Below are positions 1-6,946 of a stretch of DNA of 64,000 nt, piece by piece (position 1 is the stretch's first letter; each line of letters begins with the position of its first letter). Under the pieces are notes generated by a model. That model had not been told where the DNA came from. It searched no databases and saw nothing but the letters and a program-made list of their open reading frames with translations. The DNA lies in the NCBI RefSeq assembly GCF_014645315.1, contig NZ_BMLQ01000007.1, positions 1 through 64,000 on the forward strand. Direction: 5' to 3'. Source of the stretch: Citricoccus zhacaiensis. GTDB lineage: Bacteria > Actinomycetota > Actinomycetes > Actinomycetales > Micrococcaceae. The position numbers and the translations under genes were made by a program.

Positions 1-269
1 CCCTTTACACCCAGCGGAAGGAGCCTAAGCAGGTGGCTCTGAACCAGAATAACGATGGCTCCCAAGGCGCCCAACGCATCCAGCGGTCACTGGCTCTCAA
101 ACCCAATACGGGTGGCGCTCAGAACGCCGAATATTCAATCAACGGCCGGCTCGAGCACCTCCGCGGCTCCGCCCTCGGGTTCCGAAACCTCGCCAACTAT
201 GTGGCCAGGTCCCTGCTGGAATCCGGCGGATTCAGGCCACGTCTACACCCTCGTTTGTGATGAGCCCGA
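1..269 (+). mobile_element. 3' end of an ISL3-family insertion sequence
   Basis: The frame from base 3 to the stop at 258-260 encodes the C-terminus of an ISL3-type transposase. The key stretch is [18 protein letters not shown] followed by a [14 protein letters not shown]-like tail, the usual end of these enzymes. The part upstream of that stretch looks degraded or divergent. The 5' part of the element lies before the window. The bases just after the stop (GTTTGTGATGAGCC) look like the terminal inverted repeat of ISL3 elements, which typically begin with GGCTC or GGGTC, so I place the right end at about 269. thiE-like coding sequence resumes immediately afterwards. The other terminal repeat and the target duplication cannot be seen here, so the exact boundary is inferred. 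Confidence 0.72.
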
Positions 270-537
270 TTACTTCTGCACCGGACCGCTGTGGGAGACC
301 CCCACCAAGCCCGGCCGTCCCGCCACCGGCCCGGGTTTTGTCCGGGATGTTTCCGGGCTCATGGCGGGATCGGCGGCGGCGGGCACCCCGTGGTTCGCCA
401 TCGGTGGCATCGACGTCGACCGGCTGCCCGAGGTCCTCAATGCCGGGGCGAGCCGCATCGTCGTCGTCCGCGCCATCACCAAGGCCCCCGATCCGGGCGT
501 CGCGGCCCGGCAACTGCGCGGACTGATCCGCGACTGA
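270..537 (+). pseudogene. thiE: thiE C-terminal fragment interrupted by the IS
   Basis: This frame gives [17 protein letters not shown], then PWFAIGGID and RIVVVRAIT, ending at TGA 535-537. These are the phosphate-binding and C-terminal strands of thiamine phosphate synthase, which joins the thiazole and pyrimidine phosphates. Only about the last 88 of roughly 210 residues are present. The N-terminal half is absent because the ISL3-family end abuts the fragment at about 269. The frame runs back into IS sequence without an own start, so no functional ThiE can be made from this copy. A separate, differently broken thiE copy lies at 44820-45468. Confidence 0.8.
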
Positions 538-540
538 GCC

Positions 541-1523
541 CTGGACGACGTGGTCGACGAAGTCGTCCAGGTCGTTCGGTAGCCACGGTGGCATGAGGTT
601 GAACCCGTCAGCGGCACCGCAACGGAACCACTCCTCGATCTGGTCGGCGATGTGCTCGGGGGTGCCGACCATGGTGCATTGCCCTCCTCCGGCCGCGAGA
701 CGGCCCAGCAGCTGCCGCACCGTGGGCTCCTCGACCTCCACGATCCGCAGGATCGTCGCGTAGCGGCCCTGTGGACCGCTGAACCGCTCGAGCGGGGGCA
801 GTTCGGGGACCGGGGCGTCCAGTTGCCAACCGGTGCAGTCCTGCCCGATGAAGGTGCCAGCTGGGCCAGGGGCTGCTTCGCGGGCAGCAGTGCGTCCGCC
901 CGGGACTGCTTCGCCACGGCCTCCGCCTCCGTGGAGCCGACATAGGTCACGAGTCCGGGCATCACCGCCACCGATGCTGGGTCCCGTCCGGCTGAGCCGA
1001 TGCGCTTCTTCAGGTCCGCATAGTCACTCTGGGCGGCGGGCAGGTCGTAGGCGACGGCATAGATGCCTTCGGCGTACCGGGCGGCCAGTTCGCGCCCCGG
1101 CCCGGAGGCTCCGGCATGGAACAGCACCGGGCGGCCCTGGGATGATCGCGGAACGGTCAGTGGGCCCGACACCCGGAAGTGCTCCCCGGCGTGGTCGATC
1201 GGCCGGACCAGGGCTGGGTCTGCGTACATGCCATCTGGTTCCAGGACCAGTGCCTCATCGTCCCAGGAGTCCCACAGCCGTAGCGCCACCTCGATGAACT
1301 CGGCGGCCCGCTCGTACCGCTGGCCGTGGCCGGGTAGCGCCTCCATTCCGTGATTGCGGGCCTCGGCGTCGAACATGGACGTGACCACGTTCCAGCCCAC
1401 CCGGCCGCCGCTGATGTGATCCAGTGACGCCAGCATCCGGGCCGCGAGGAACGGCTCGGAGAACGTGGTCGAGACGGTGCTGACCAGCCCCACGTGCGAC
1501 GTGGCGCGGGCCATGGCCGTCAT
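541..1523 (-). pseudogene. broken flavin-dependent monooxygenase (LLM class, NtaA/SnaA type)
   Basis: Reading the minus strand from 1523, residues such as TSHVGLVSTVSTTFSEPF, SGGRVGWNVVTS and the VLFHAGASGPGRELAARYAEG stretch identify the NtaA/SnaA/DszA type of FMNH2-dependent monooxygenase. Three defects are visible. About 100 N-terminal residues are missing. A frameshift lies at about 862-868, after which the true continuation (FIGQDCTGWQLDAPVPELPP...) is in another frame. The C-terminus stops at NDLDDFVDHVVQ and runs into antisense thiE, so the usual last 30-40 residues are gone. A GGAGG sits just before an ATG at 1523, but the product would lack the N-terminal strands of the barrel. It follows the SDR gene within 15 bases and was probably the second gene of a TPP-controlled operon. 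Confidence 0.82.
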
Positions 1524-1536
1524 GCCGGTCCTCCAC

Positions 1537-2301
1537 TCAATCCATGACCAGTCCGCCGTCGACCACCAGGTTCTGCCCGGTGACCGACCGGGCCCAGGGG
1601 CAGGCGAAGAACAGGACGGTGTCGGCGAACTCCTCCGGGGTGATGACCCGACCCAGGGGCGTGCCGGCGGCGATCGCCTCGAAGACCTCCTCGGGAGTGG
1701 CCGCGCTGGCGTCAGTGGTGCGTAACAGGCCCCCGGAGACCATGTTCACCGTGATGCCGTGCCGTCCCAGGTCCTTGGCCGTCGTGCGGGTGAGCGACAG
1801 CAGGGCCGCCTTCGCCGCTGTGTAGTCGTGGTAGGGCACCACGGGGTTCTGGAACAGGTTGGTGCCGACGTTGATGATCCGCCCGAAGCCCTTCTCCCGC
1901 AGGTACGGAAGGGCCGCCTGGATCGTGTTGAGCGCCCCCCGGACGCTGCCGGCGAACTGAGCGGCGAAGTCCTCCCAACCGATCTCCGTCACCCCCGGGC
2001 GGGCGTCGCCGTTGAAAGAGAAACCCATCAACGCACTGTTCACCACGGTCGTGACCGGGGCCCCGAAGTGCTCCCGTCCCGTAGCCAGCAAGGCGGCTAC
2101 TTGCCCCGGGTCGGTGACATCGGCGGGCAGGGCCACGGCCCGGTCCGAACCGAACCGGGAGGCCAGCTCCTCAGCGGCCTGCCGGCTGGTGTGGTAGTTG
2201 ACGAGAACCCGCGCCCCCTGACCGGCGAAGGCCTCGACGATGCTGCGGCCCAGGCCGCGACCCCCTCCGGTCACCAGGACAATCTGCTCTGCGATCTGCA
2301 C
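1537..2301 (-). CDS. SDR family oxidoreductase under TPP riboswitch control
   Basis: This 254-residue protein is a classical short-chain dehydrogenase/reductase. It has the dinucleotide motif TGGGRGLG at residues 11-18, the helix-4 region NSA at 88-90 and the catalytic Tyr160-Lys164 pair (YTAAK). The usual catalytic serine is replaced: the strand reads INVGTN, with Thr147. The GTG start at 2301 is preceded by GAGGAG at a spacing of 5. It is FabG-like by length and motif, but the control by a thiamine pyrophosphate riboswitch and the neighbouring thiE and monooxygenase remnants point to a thiamine-related rather than a lipid role. The substrate cannot be read from the sequence. Confidence 0.88.
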   Translation of the reverse strand: MQIAEQIVLVTGGGRGLGRSIVEAFAGQGARVLVNYHTSRQAAEELASRFGSDRAVALPADVTDPGQVAALLATGREHFGAPVTTVVNSALMGFSFNGDARPGVTEIGWEDFAAQFAGSVRGALNTIQAALPYLREKGFGRIINVGTNLFQNPVVPYHDYTAAKAALLSLTRTTAKDLGRHGITVNMVSGGLLRTTDASAATPEEVFEAIAAGTPLGRVITPEEFADTVLFFACPWARSVTGQNLVVDGGLVMD

Positions 2302-2304
2302 GGA

Positions 2305-2332
2305 CGCTCCTCAAGGCCGAGGCGAAGGAGCG
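2305..2332 (-). promoter_or_regulatory. Shine-Dalgarno-sequestering hairpin of the TPP riboswitch
   Basis: On the minus strand CGCTCCT (2332-2326) pairs perfectly with AGGAGCG (2311-2305). The second arm contains the GAGGAG ribosome binding site of the SDR gene that starts at 2301. The hairpin lies just 3' of the TPP aptamer, so it would hide the ribosome binding site when ligand is bound. This predicts translational rather than transcriptional control. The pairing is visible directly; the switching mechanism is inferred from known TPP riboswitches. Confidence 0.7.
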
Positions 2333-2363
2333 CAGGCCCGGAGACAACGCCAACCGGGCGGAC

Positions 2364-2446
2364 ATCCCTTCGCCAGTACGAACTGGATCAGGTTCAACGG
2401 GTCTCATCTCAGCTGGTCGCCAGGTGGGCACCAGCACCCCGTGTCA
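2364..2446 (-). promoter_or_regulatory. TPP (THI-box) riboswitch aptamer
   Basis: The minus strand contains the conserved THI-box elements in order: ACGGGGTGC, GCTGAGAT, ACCC, GAACCTGATC and a terminal CTGGCGAAGGGA. These form the P1-P5 three-way junction aptamer that binds thiamine pyrophosphate and lowers expression of the downstream gene. The downstream genes are the SDR at 1537-2301 and the broken monooxygenase, not an intact classical thiamine biosynthesis gene. Confidence 0.93.
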
Positions 2447-2611
2447 CTGGCCCCGAGCATAGCCGACCCCTTCTCAGCGGTAGGTCGTGGTGTCAGATCA
2501 GGAGCACATCACACCAAGGGCCAAGCCAGCGCGCAACATGTTCGCGATCACCCGCGCCAGACAGGTCGAGAGAACCACGAACTGACGAAAACTGCCGGAC
2601 CCACACACCGT

Positions 2612-2659
2612 TTATCGGGCAGTCCCAGTAGTAGGTTATCGGGCAGTCCCAGTAGTAGG
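2612..2659. repeat. perfect 24-bp tandem duplication
   Basis: Bases 2612-2635 are repeated exactly at 2636-2659, a unit beginning TTATCGGGCAGTCCC. There are only two copies. They lie about 70 bp before the alcohol dehydrogenase start and next to a small inverted repeat (TCGGT-TCG-ACCGA, 2661-2673), in the divergent intergenic region shared with the TPP riboswitch leader. It may affect the promoter of the dehydrogenase or be a replication slip. Confidence 0.9.
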
Positions 2660-2728
2660 GTCGGTTCGACCGAATAGATCAGCAGGCTGCCGTTCCCGGT
2701 GGGGCGGCGGCCCTGAGACGGAGGACAG

Positions 2729-3904
2729 ATGAAGGCTTTGACATGGCAGGGAAAGCGTTCGGTGAGCGTCGAGGAGGTTCCGGATCCCCGCATCCAGCAA
2801 CCCACGGACGCGATCGTGCGGATCACCTCGACCGCCATCTGCGGGTCGGACCTTCACTTGTACGAGGTGCTCACCCCGTTCATGGACAAGGGCGACATCA
2901 TCGGCCACGAGCCCATGGGGATCGTGGAGGAGGTCGGCTCCGCCGTCACCCAGATCAAGGCCGGGGACCGCGTGGTGATTCCCTTCAACGTCTCCTGCGG
3001 CCACTGCTTCATGTGCAAGCAGGGCCTGCAGTCCCAATGCGAAACGACCCAGGTTCGGGAGTACAACAGCGGTGCAGTCTTCCTGGGCTATTCCCGCCTC
3101 TACGGCTCGGTGCCCGGCGGGCAGGCCGAGTACCTGCGCGTCCCGCACGCGGACTACGGGCCCATCAAGGTCCCGAACGCCGGTGAGGACGAGCGCTACC
3201 TGTACCTCTCCGACGTGGTACCCACCGCATGGCAGGCCGTGCAGTACGCCGCGCCCCCGCAGGGCGGCTCTCTGGCCGTGCTGGGCCTGGGCCCGATCGG
3301 CCAGATGTCCGCCCGGATCGGCCGCCACCTGGGCTACCGGGTACTCGCGGTGGACCCGGTCGCCGAGCGGCGAGCCATGGCCGAGCGCCACGGCATCGAG
3401 ACCTTGGACTCCTCCGGCGAGGTGGCCGAGCAGCTGAAGGACCTCACCGACGGCCGCGGCCCGGACTCCATGGTGGACGCGGTCGGGATGGAGGCCCACG
3501 GCTCTCCCGTGGCCGGGGTAGCCCACCAGGCCGTAGGGCTGCTGCCGTCCCCGCTGGGCCGCAAGGCGATGGAGACGGCCGGGGTGGACAAGCTCGATGC
3601 CCTTTACACCGCCATCGAGGCCGTCCGGCGCGGCGGGACGATCTCGATCAGCGGCGTATACGGCGGCATGAAGGACCCCCTGCCGATGCTCACGATGTTC
3701 GACAAGCAGATCCAGTTGCGCATGGGCCAGTGCAACGTGAAACGGTGGATCGACGACCTCCTTCCGCTGGTCGATGACCCCTCGGATCCGCTCGGCGTCC
3801 TGGACCTCAAGACGCACACCGCGTCGTTGGACGAAGCCCCGGAGATGTACGAGAAGTTCCAGAAGAAGCAAGACGGCTGTATCAAGGCCGTCCTCAAGCC
3901 ATAG
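2729..3904 (+). CDS. zinc-dependent alcohol dehydrogenase, formaldehyde-dehydrogenase-like
   Basis: This 391-residue medium-chain dehydrogenase/reductase should oxidise an alcohol or aldehyde adduct with NAD(P). The catalytic zinc ligands are Cys38 (AICGSDLH) and His60-Glu61 (GHE). The structural zinc loop has the four cysteines 90, 93, 96 and 104. A Rossmann motif, LGLGPIGQM, is at about residues 186-194. The central insertion and the length match the glutathione-independent FDH-like subgroup, whose members act on varied substrates. The ATG is preceded by GGAGGA. It is a single-gene unit followed by a likely terminator and has no obvious partner. Confidence 0.9.
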   Translation: MKALTWQGKRSVSVEEVPDPRIQQPTDAIVRITSTAICGSDLHLYEVLTPFMDKGDIIGHEPMGIVEEVGSAVTQIKAGDRVVIPFNVSCGHCFMCKQGLQSQCETTQVREYNSGAVFLGYSRLYGSVPGGQAEYLRVPHADYGPIKVPNAGEDERYLYLSDVVPTAWQAVQYAAPPQGGSLAVLGLGPIGQMSARIGRHLGYRVLAVDPVAERRAMAERHGIETLDSSGEVAEQLKDLTDGRGPDSMVDAVGMEAHGSPVAGVAHQAVGLLPSPLGRKAMETAGVDKLDALYTAIEAVRRGGTISISGVYGGMKDPLPMLTMFDKQIQLRMGQCNVKRWIDDLLPLVDDPSDPLGVLDLKTHTASLDEAPEMYEKFQKKQDGCIKAVLKP

Positions 3905-3919
3905 TCGTGGACCCGCACG

Positions 3920-3948
3920 GGAGCCCGATCCCTGCGGGGCCGGGCTCC
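3920..3948. terminator. hairpin after alcohol dehydrogenase
   Basis: GGAGCCCG (3920-3927) is the exact inverse of CGGGCTCC (3941-3948), separated by 13 bases and placed 16 bases after the stop codon. No clear T-run follows, so this is a GC-rich actinobacterial-type terminator at best. Confidence 0.5.
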
Positions 3949-4021
3949 GGCGCGTCATGGACCAACGCACTCACTGGGACACAGCCGCAAGCCGCCACAA
4001 CCTCATTGAACAGTATGGGGA

Positions 4022-4531
4022 TTAGCCCAGCCGCTCCCACGACTCAATGTCGCCCGGAACGACCTCGAACGACGGGTGGACCTGCGGCACGCTGATGCCG
4101 ACCAGGCCTTCCAGCCGTTCCGGGGTCCGCTGGCCGATCTTGGCCAGGAGGTGCTTCCACTCGTAGGCGACCTGGCCTTCCGTCACCGGGATCTGGGCGA
4201 CCGGGAGTCGGGGGACACCAGAGAAGGTTCCGTCCACCGGGAGGTCCCGGCCGGCGTCGTGCGCCAGTCCCGACGCCGGATGGCCGGGTCGGTCGATCCG
4301 GGTCACGTCGAAGTTGTAGCCGCGTTCGGTGGCCTCCTCCGCCGTGACCTGGAGGAAGGCGCCGATCGCGGCGGCGGGGTCCGGGTGCGCCCGGAACCTC
4401 ACCAGCTGCGGGTGCGAACGGTAGCCCTTGGTGCGCCCGGCCAGCACTGCCTGGGCGAGCAGCGCCTCACGCCATCCGCCGGTGAGCCCCTGGCGGTCCA
4501 GGTATCGGGGATGGAGACTCCACAGGCGCAT
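4022..4531 (-). CDS. pyrimidine dimer DNA glycosylase/endonuclease V family protein
   Basis: The protein begins MRLWSLHPRYLDRQGL, the start of the family related to T4 endonuclease V. Further motifs are WREALLAQAVLAG, TKGYRSHPQL and GYNFDV. These proteins incise DNA at UV-induced pyrimidine dimers. In bacteria the family is about 140-190 residues; this one is 169. I chose the ATG at 4531 because the conserved N-terminal Met-Arg-Leu-Trp begins there; upstream in-frame sequence is not family-like. It is divergent from the tspO gene, with the two promoters in the shared interval 4532-4689. TspO-type and photorepair genes often respond to light or oxidative stress, but no such control element is visible. 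Confidence 0.85.
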   Translation of the reverse strand: MRLWSLHPRYLDRQGLTGGWREALLAQAVLAGRTKGYRSHPQLVRFRAHPDPAAAIGAFLQVTAEEATERGYNFDVTRIDRPGHPASGLAHDAGRDLPVDGTFSGVPRLPVAQIPVTEGQVAYEWKHLLAKIGQRTPERLEGLVGISVPQVHPSFEVVPGDIESWERLG

Positions 4532-4689
4532 GCACCCCATCATCCCGCACCCACCAGACCGCACGCACGCGCACCGGTTCGTCATGTCCCGCCATGTCAC
4601 CCGGCCGATCCAGCCTTTTATCTCGATGATCGAAATGGTTAGCTCGAACCACGTGCACGAGGATCGACCTACCACCCGAGGAGAGACCC

Positions 4690-5505
4690 ATGGATGCCAC
4701 TGCCCCACGGACCACCGGACTCGCGATGCCGTTGCTGGTCCTCGTCAGCGGGATCGTCGCCACGGCCGGGGCGTTCCTCGGCAGCGGGATACTCGGCGGC
4801 ACGCCGATCGCCGAGGCGGCCGGTGGGTGGCTGAATGAGGACTCCACGCCGCTGGCGCCGGCTTCCGGAGCCTTCCGCATCTGGTCCGTGATCTACCTGG
4901 GACTGCTCGCCTACTCGGTCTGGCAGCTGCTGCCCGCCCAGCGCCGGTCCGACCGGCAAGGTCTGTTGCGGCCGTGGGCCGTGGCGGCGATGCTGCTCAA
5001 CTCCGCATGGATCTGGGTGGTTCAGTTCGGCTGGCTGAACCTGAGTCTGGTGGTGATCATGGCGCTGCTCGCCGTGCTCGGCCGCATCCTGATGCTGCTG
5101 GTCAGCACCGGGAGCAGTGGCCGAATGGATGCCCTGATCGCGGACGGGACCTTCGGGCTGTACCTCGGCTGGGTCACCATCGCTACCGTGGCGAACACTT
5201 CCGCCGTGCTGGGCGCTGCCGGCTTCGACGGTTTCGGGCTTCCGGTCACGGTGCTGTCCTCGGTGGTGCTGGCCGTCGCCGCGGTCATCGGCGTGGCCAC
5301 GGCCTGGCGCAGCGGTGGGAAGGTCGCGCCCGCCCTCGCCCTGGCCTGGGGGCTGGCCTGGATCACCGTGGGCCGCCTGGACGGCGGACTGGAATCGACC
5401 GGCACCGCGGTGGCAGCGGGAGTCGCGGCAGCCGTGGTGCTGATGGCGGCAGCGGTGTTCCGGATGATGGCTACGCCGCGAGTAGACCCCGAGCGCATCC
5501 ATTGA
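4690..5505 (+). CDS. TspO/MBR-related tryptophan-rich membrane protein
   Basis: This 271-residue protein has at least six hydrophobic segments and a tryptophan-rich central part: FRIWSVIYLGLLAYSVWQLLP, then NSAWIWVVQFGW and LYLGWVTIATVANTSA. This pattern matches the TspO-related membrane proteins of actinobacteria, which are longer than the classical 160-residue TspO. Family members bind tetrapyrroles or related ligands, but the role of this longer form is not settled. Translation starts at the ATG after GAGGAG. It is a single gene divergent from the DNA glycosylase. Confidence 0.8.
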   Translation: MDATAPRTTGLAMPLLVLVSGIVATAGAFLGSGILGGTPIAEAAGGWLNEDSTPLAPASGAFRIWSVIYLGLLAYSVWQLLPAQRRSDRQGLLRPWAVAAMLLNSAWIWVVQFGWLNLSLVVIMALLAVLGRILMLLVSTGSSGRMDALIADGTFGLYLGWVTIATVANTSAVLGAAGFDGFGLPVTVLSSVVLAVAAVIGVATAWRSGGKVAPALALAWGLAWITVGRLDGGLESTGTAVAAGVAAAVVLMAAAVFRMMATPRVDPERIH

Positions 5506-5556
5506 GATGCCGTAAGGGGCCTTGCGCACCCTCCATACTTACGGTTGGTTACGTGT

Positions 5557-5588
5557 TTACCAAAGGATAAATCGGTAACCTTTGGTAA
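5557..5588. promoter_or_regulatory. palindromic operator before the Fic gene
   Basis: TTACCAAAGG (5557-5566) and CCTTTGGTAA (5579-5588) form a perfect 10-bp inverted repeat with a 12-bp spacer, ending 9 bases before the Fic start codon. A further TACGGTTGGTTACG lies just upstream. The site would overlap the promoter or leader, and the downstream protein has a C-terminal winged-helix region, so autoregulation is plausible. Confidence 0.65.
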
Positions 5589-5597
5589 GCTGGTCAC

Positions 5598-6830
5598 ATG
5601 GCCATCAAAGTGCCGACGAGAGGCACATCCCCCTGGGCGGTGGCATGGGAAGACACTGAGTGGGCCGCGCCGGCTGACCGAAGCATGTCACGGCGTCAGC
5701 AGTTGGCGAGCCGGGGCCCGTACCGCTCTGCGATTCCCCCGTTCATCGCCGAGCTTTCTCTGTCCTTGGAAGCCGAGGTGGCCACGGAGGCAACCGAGGC
5801 ATCGATGGAACTGGTTCGTTTCGATGCCGAGATCTCCCGGAGTCTGGGCGGCAACGAGGCGGAGGTCAGCCCCCTGTCCGCGGTGCTGTTGAGGACCGAG
5901 TCGGCTTCCTCGTCGCAGATAGAACAGATCACGGCCGGGGCTCGGGCTTTGGCCCTCGCCACCCTGGGTGAGTCCACCGGGCCGAACGCCGCCTTGGTGG
6001 CGGCCAACGTGCAGGCCATGCGCCGGGCAATCGCCTTGTCCGACGGGATCACTGCGGCCGGCATCGTCGAGGTGCAGGAAATCCTCCTGCACGATGGATC
6101 TCCAGCGCATGCCGGTGCCTTTCGCGGAGGGCCCGTGTGGATTGGCGGACGGGGTTCGACGCCCCACACGGCGACGTTCGTCGCTCCTCGCGCAGAACGG
6201 GTTCCAGAACTCATCGAGGACCTGGTGGCCTTCATCCACCGCACCGACATTGACCCCTTGGTGCAGACCGCGGTGGCCCATGCTCAATTCGAGACGATCC
6301 ACCCCTTTTCCGACGGCAACGGCCGAACCGGTCGGGCCTTGGCGCACGCGATGCTGCGCCAGTACGGGGTGACCCGCCGCATGACGGTGCCCGTGTCTGC
6401 AGGACTGCTGGCGAGCGTTGAGTCATATTACGAAGCTCTCGGTTCGTATCGTCAGGGCGACCTGAACCCCATTGTGGCTGAGTTCGCCGAAGCGACGTTC
6501 GTGGCGTGCGCCAACGGCCGGCTTCTGGTCCGGGAACTGGAGGAACTCCTGGCGGAATGGACGGATCGGGTCACGGCGCGATCCGATGCGGCGGTGTGGA
6601 AGGCCTTGCCGGTCGTCATCTCGCAGCCGGCCGTCACCGTCCAGTACCTGGCGGGCCACTTGGGCGTTTCTGCCCCGGCCGCCCAACATGCCGTAGACCA
6701 GATGGTGGACGCTGGGATCCTCGTCCCGGTGGGAAACCGGAAGCGCAACCGGGTGTGGACGGCGAACGCGGCCGTCCGGCTGCTGGACGATTTCGCCGAA
6801 CGGGCCGGCCGGCGTCGTCATGGCGGTTGA
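5598..6830 (+). CDS. Fic family protein with C-terminal winged-helix domain
   Basis: The 410-residue protein carries the Fic motif HPFSDGNGRTGR at residues 235-246, with the catalytic His235 and the anion-binding Asn/Gly/Arg. Fic enzymes transfer AMP or other nucleotide parts to hydroxyl groups of target proteins. The N-terminal region holds an inhibitory-helix-like motif, SSQIEQ at 105-110, with the key Glu109 but Gln in place of the usual Gly or Asn. Residues about 345-395 look like a winged helix (YLAGHLGVSAPAAQHAVDQM). The ATG at 5598 has no good ribosome binding site and lies directly beyond a perfect palindrome, so the transcript may be nearly leaderless. No antitoxin gene is adjacent. 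Confidence 0.92.
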   Translation: MAIKVPTRGTSPWAVAWEDTEWAAPADRSMSRRQQLASRGPYRSAIPPFIAELSLSLEAEVATEATEASMELVRFDAEISRSLGGNEAEVSPLSAVLLRTESASSSQIEQITAGARALALATLGESTGPNAALVAANVQAMRRAIALSDGITAAGIVEVQEILLHDGSPAHAGAFRGGPVWIGGRGSTPHTATFVAPRAERVPELIEDLVAFIHRTDIDPLVQTAVAHAQFETIHPFSDGNGRTGRALAHAMLRQYGVTRRMTVPVSAGLLASVESYYEALGSYRQGDLNPIVAEFAEATFVACANGRLLVRELEELLAEWTDRVTARSDAAVWKALPVVISQPAVTVQYLAGHLGVSAPAAQHAVDQMVDAGILVPVGNRKRNRVWTANAAVRLLDDFAERAGRRRHGG

Positions 6831-6946
6831 TGAGCAGTAGTGAAGACCCCCGGGTGAGCTGGCCCCGGAACCCACCGCACAGCTGCGCGGTACACCCAGC
6901 CAGGTCCGGACCTACGATGGAGGACCACCGCCAGAGGGAGCCCGTC

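Noticed and set aside
1510-1536. The ATG at 1523 with GGAGG upstream as the start of a genuine short monooxygenase
   Set aside because: The product would lack the first ~100 residues of the barrel and also carries a frameshift and a truncated end, so the ribosome binding site is more likely accidental or a remnant.
2612-2659. The 24-bp duplication as a mini CRISPR array
   Set aside because: There are only two adjoining copies with no spacer between them and no cas genes.
2636-3970. A long open frame on the minus strand opposite the alcohol dehydrogenase
   Set aside because: It has a composition of repeated His/Gly/Arg/Leu, no domain match in style, and follows from high GC in the third codon position of the real gene.
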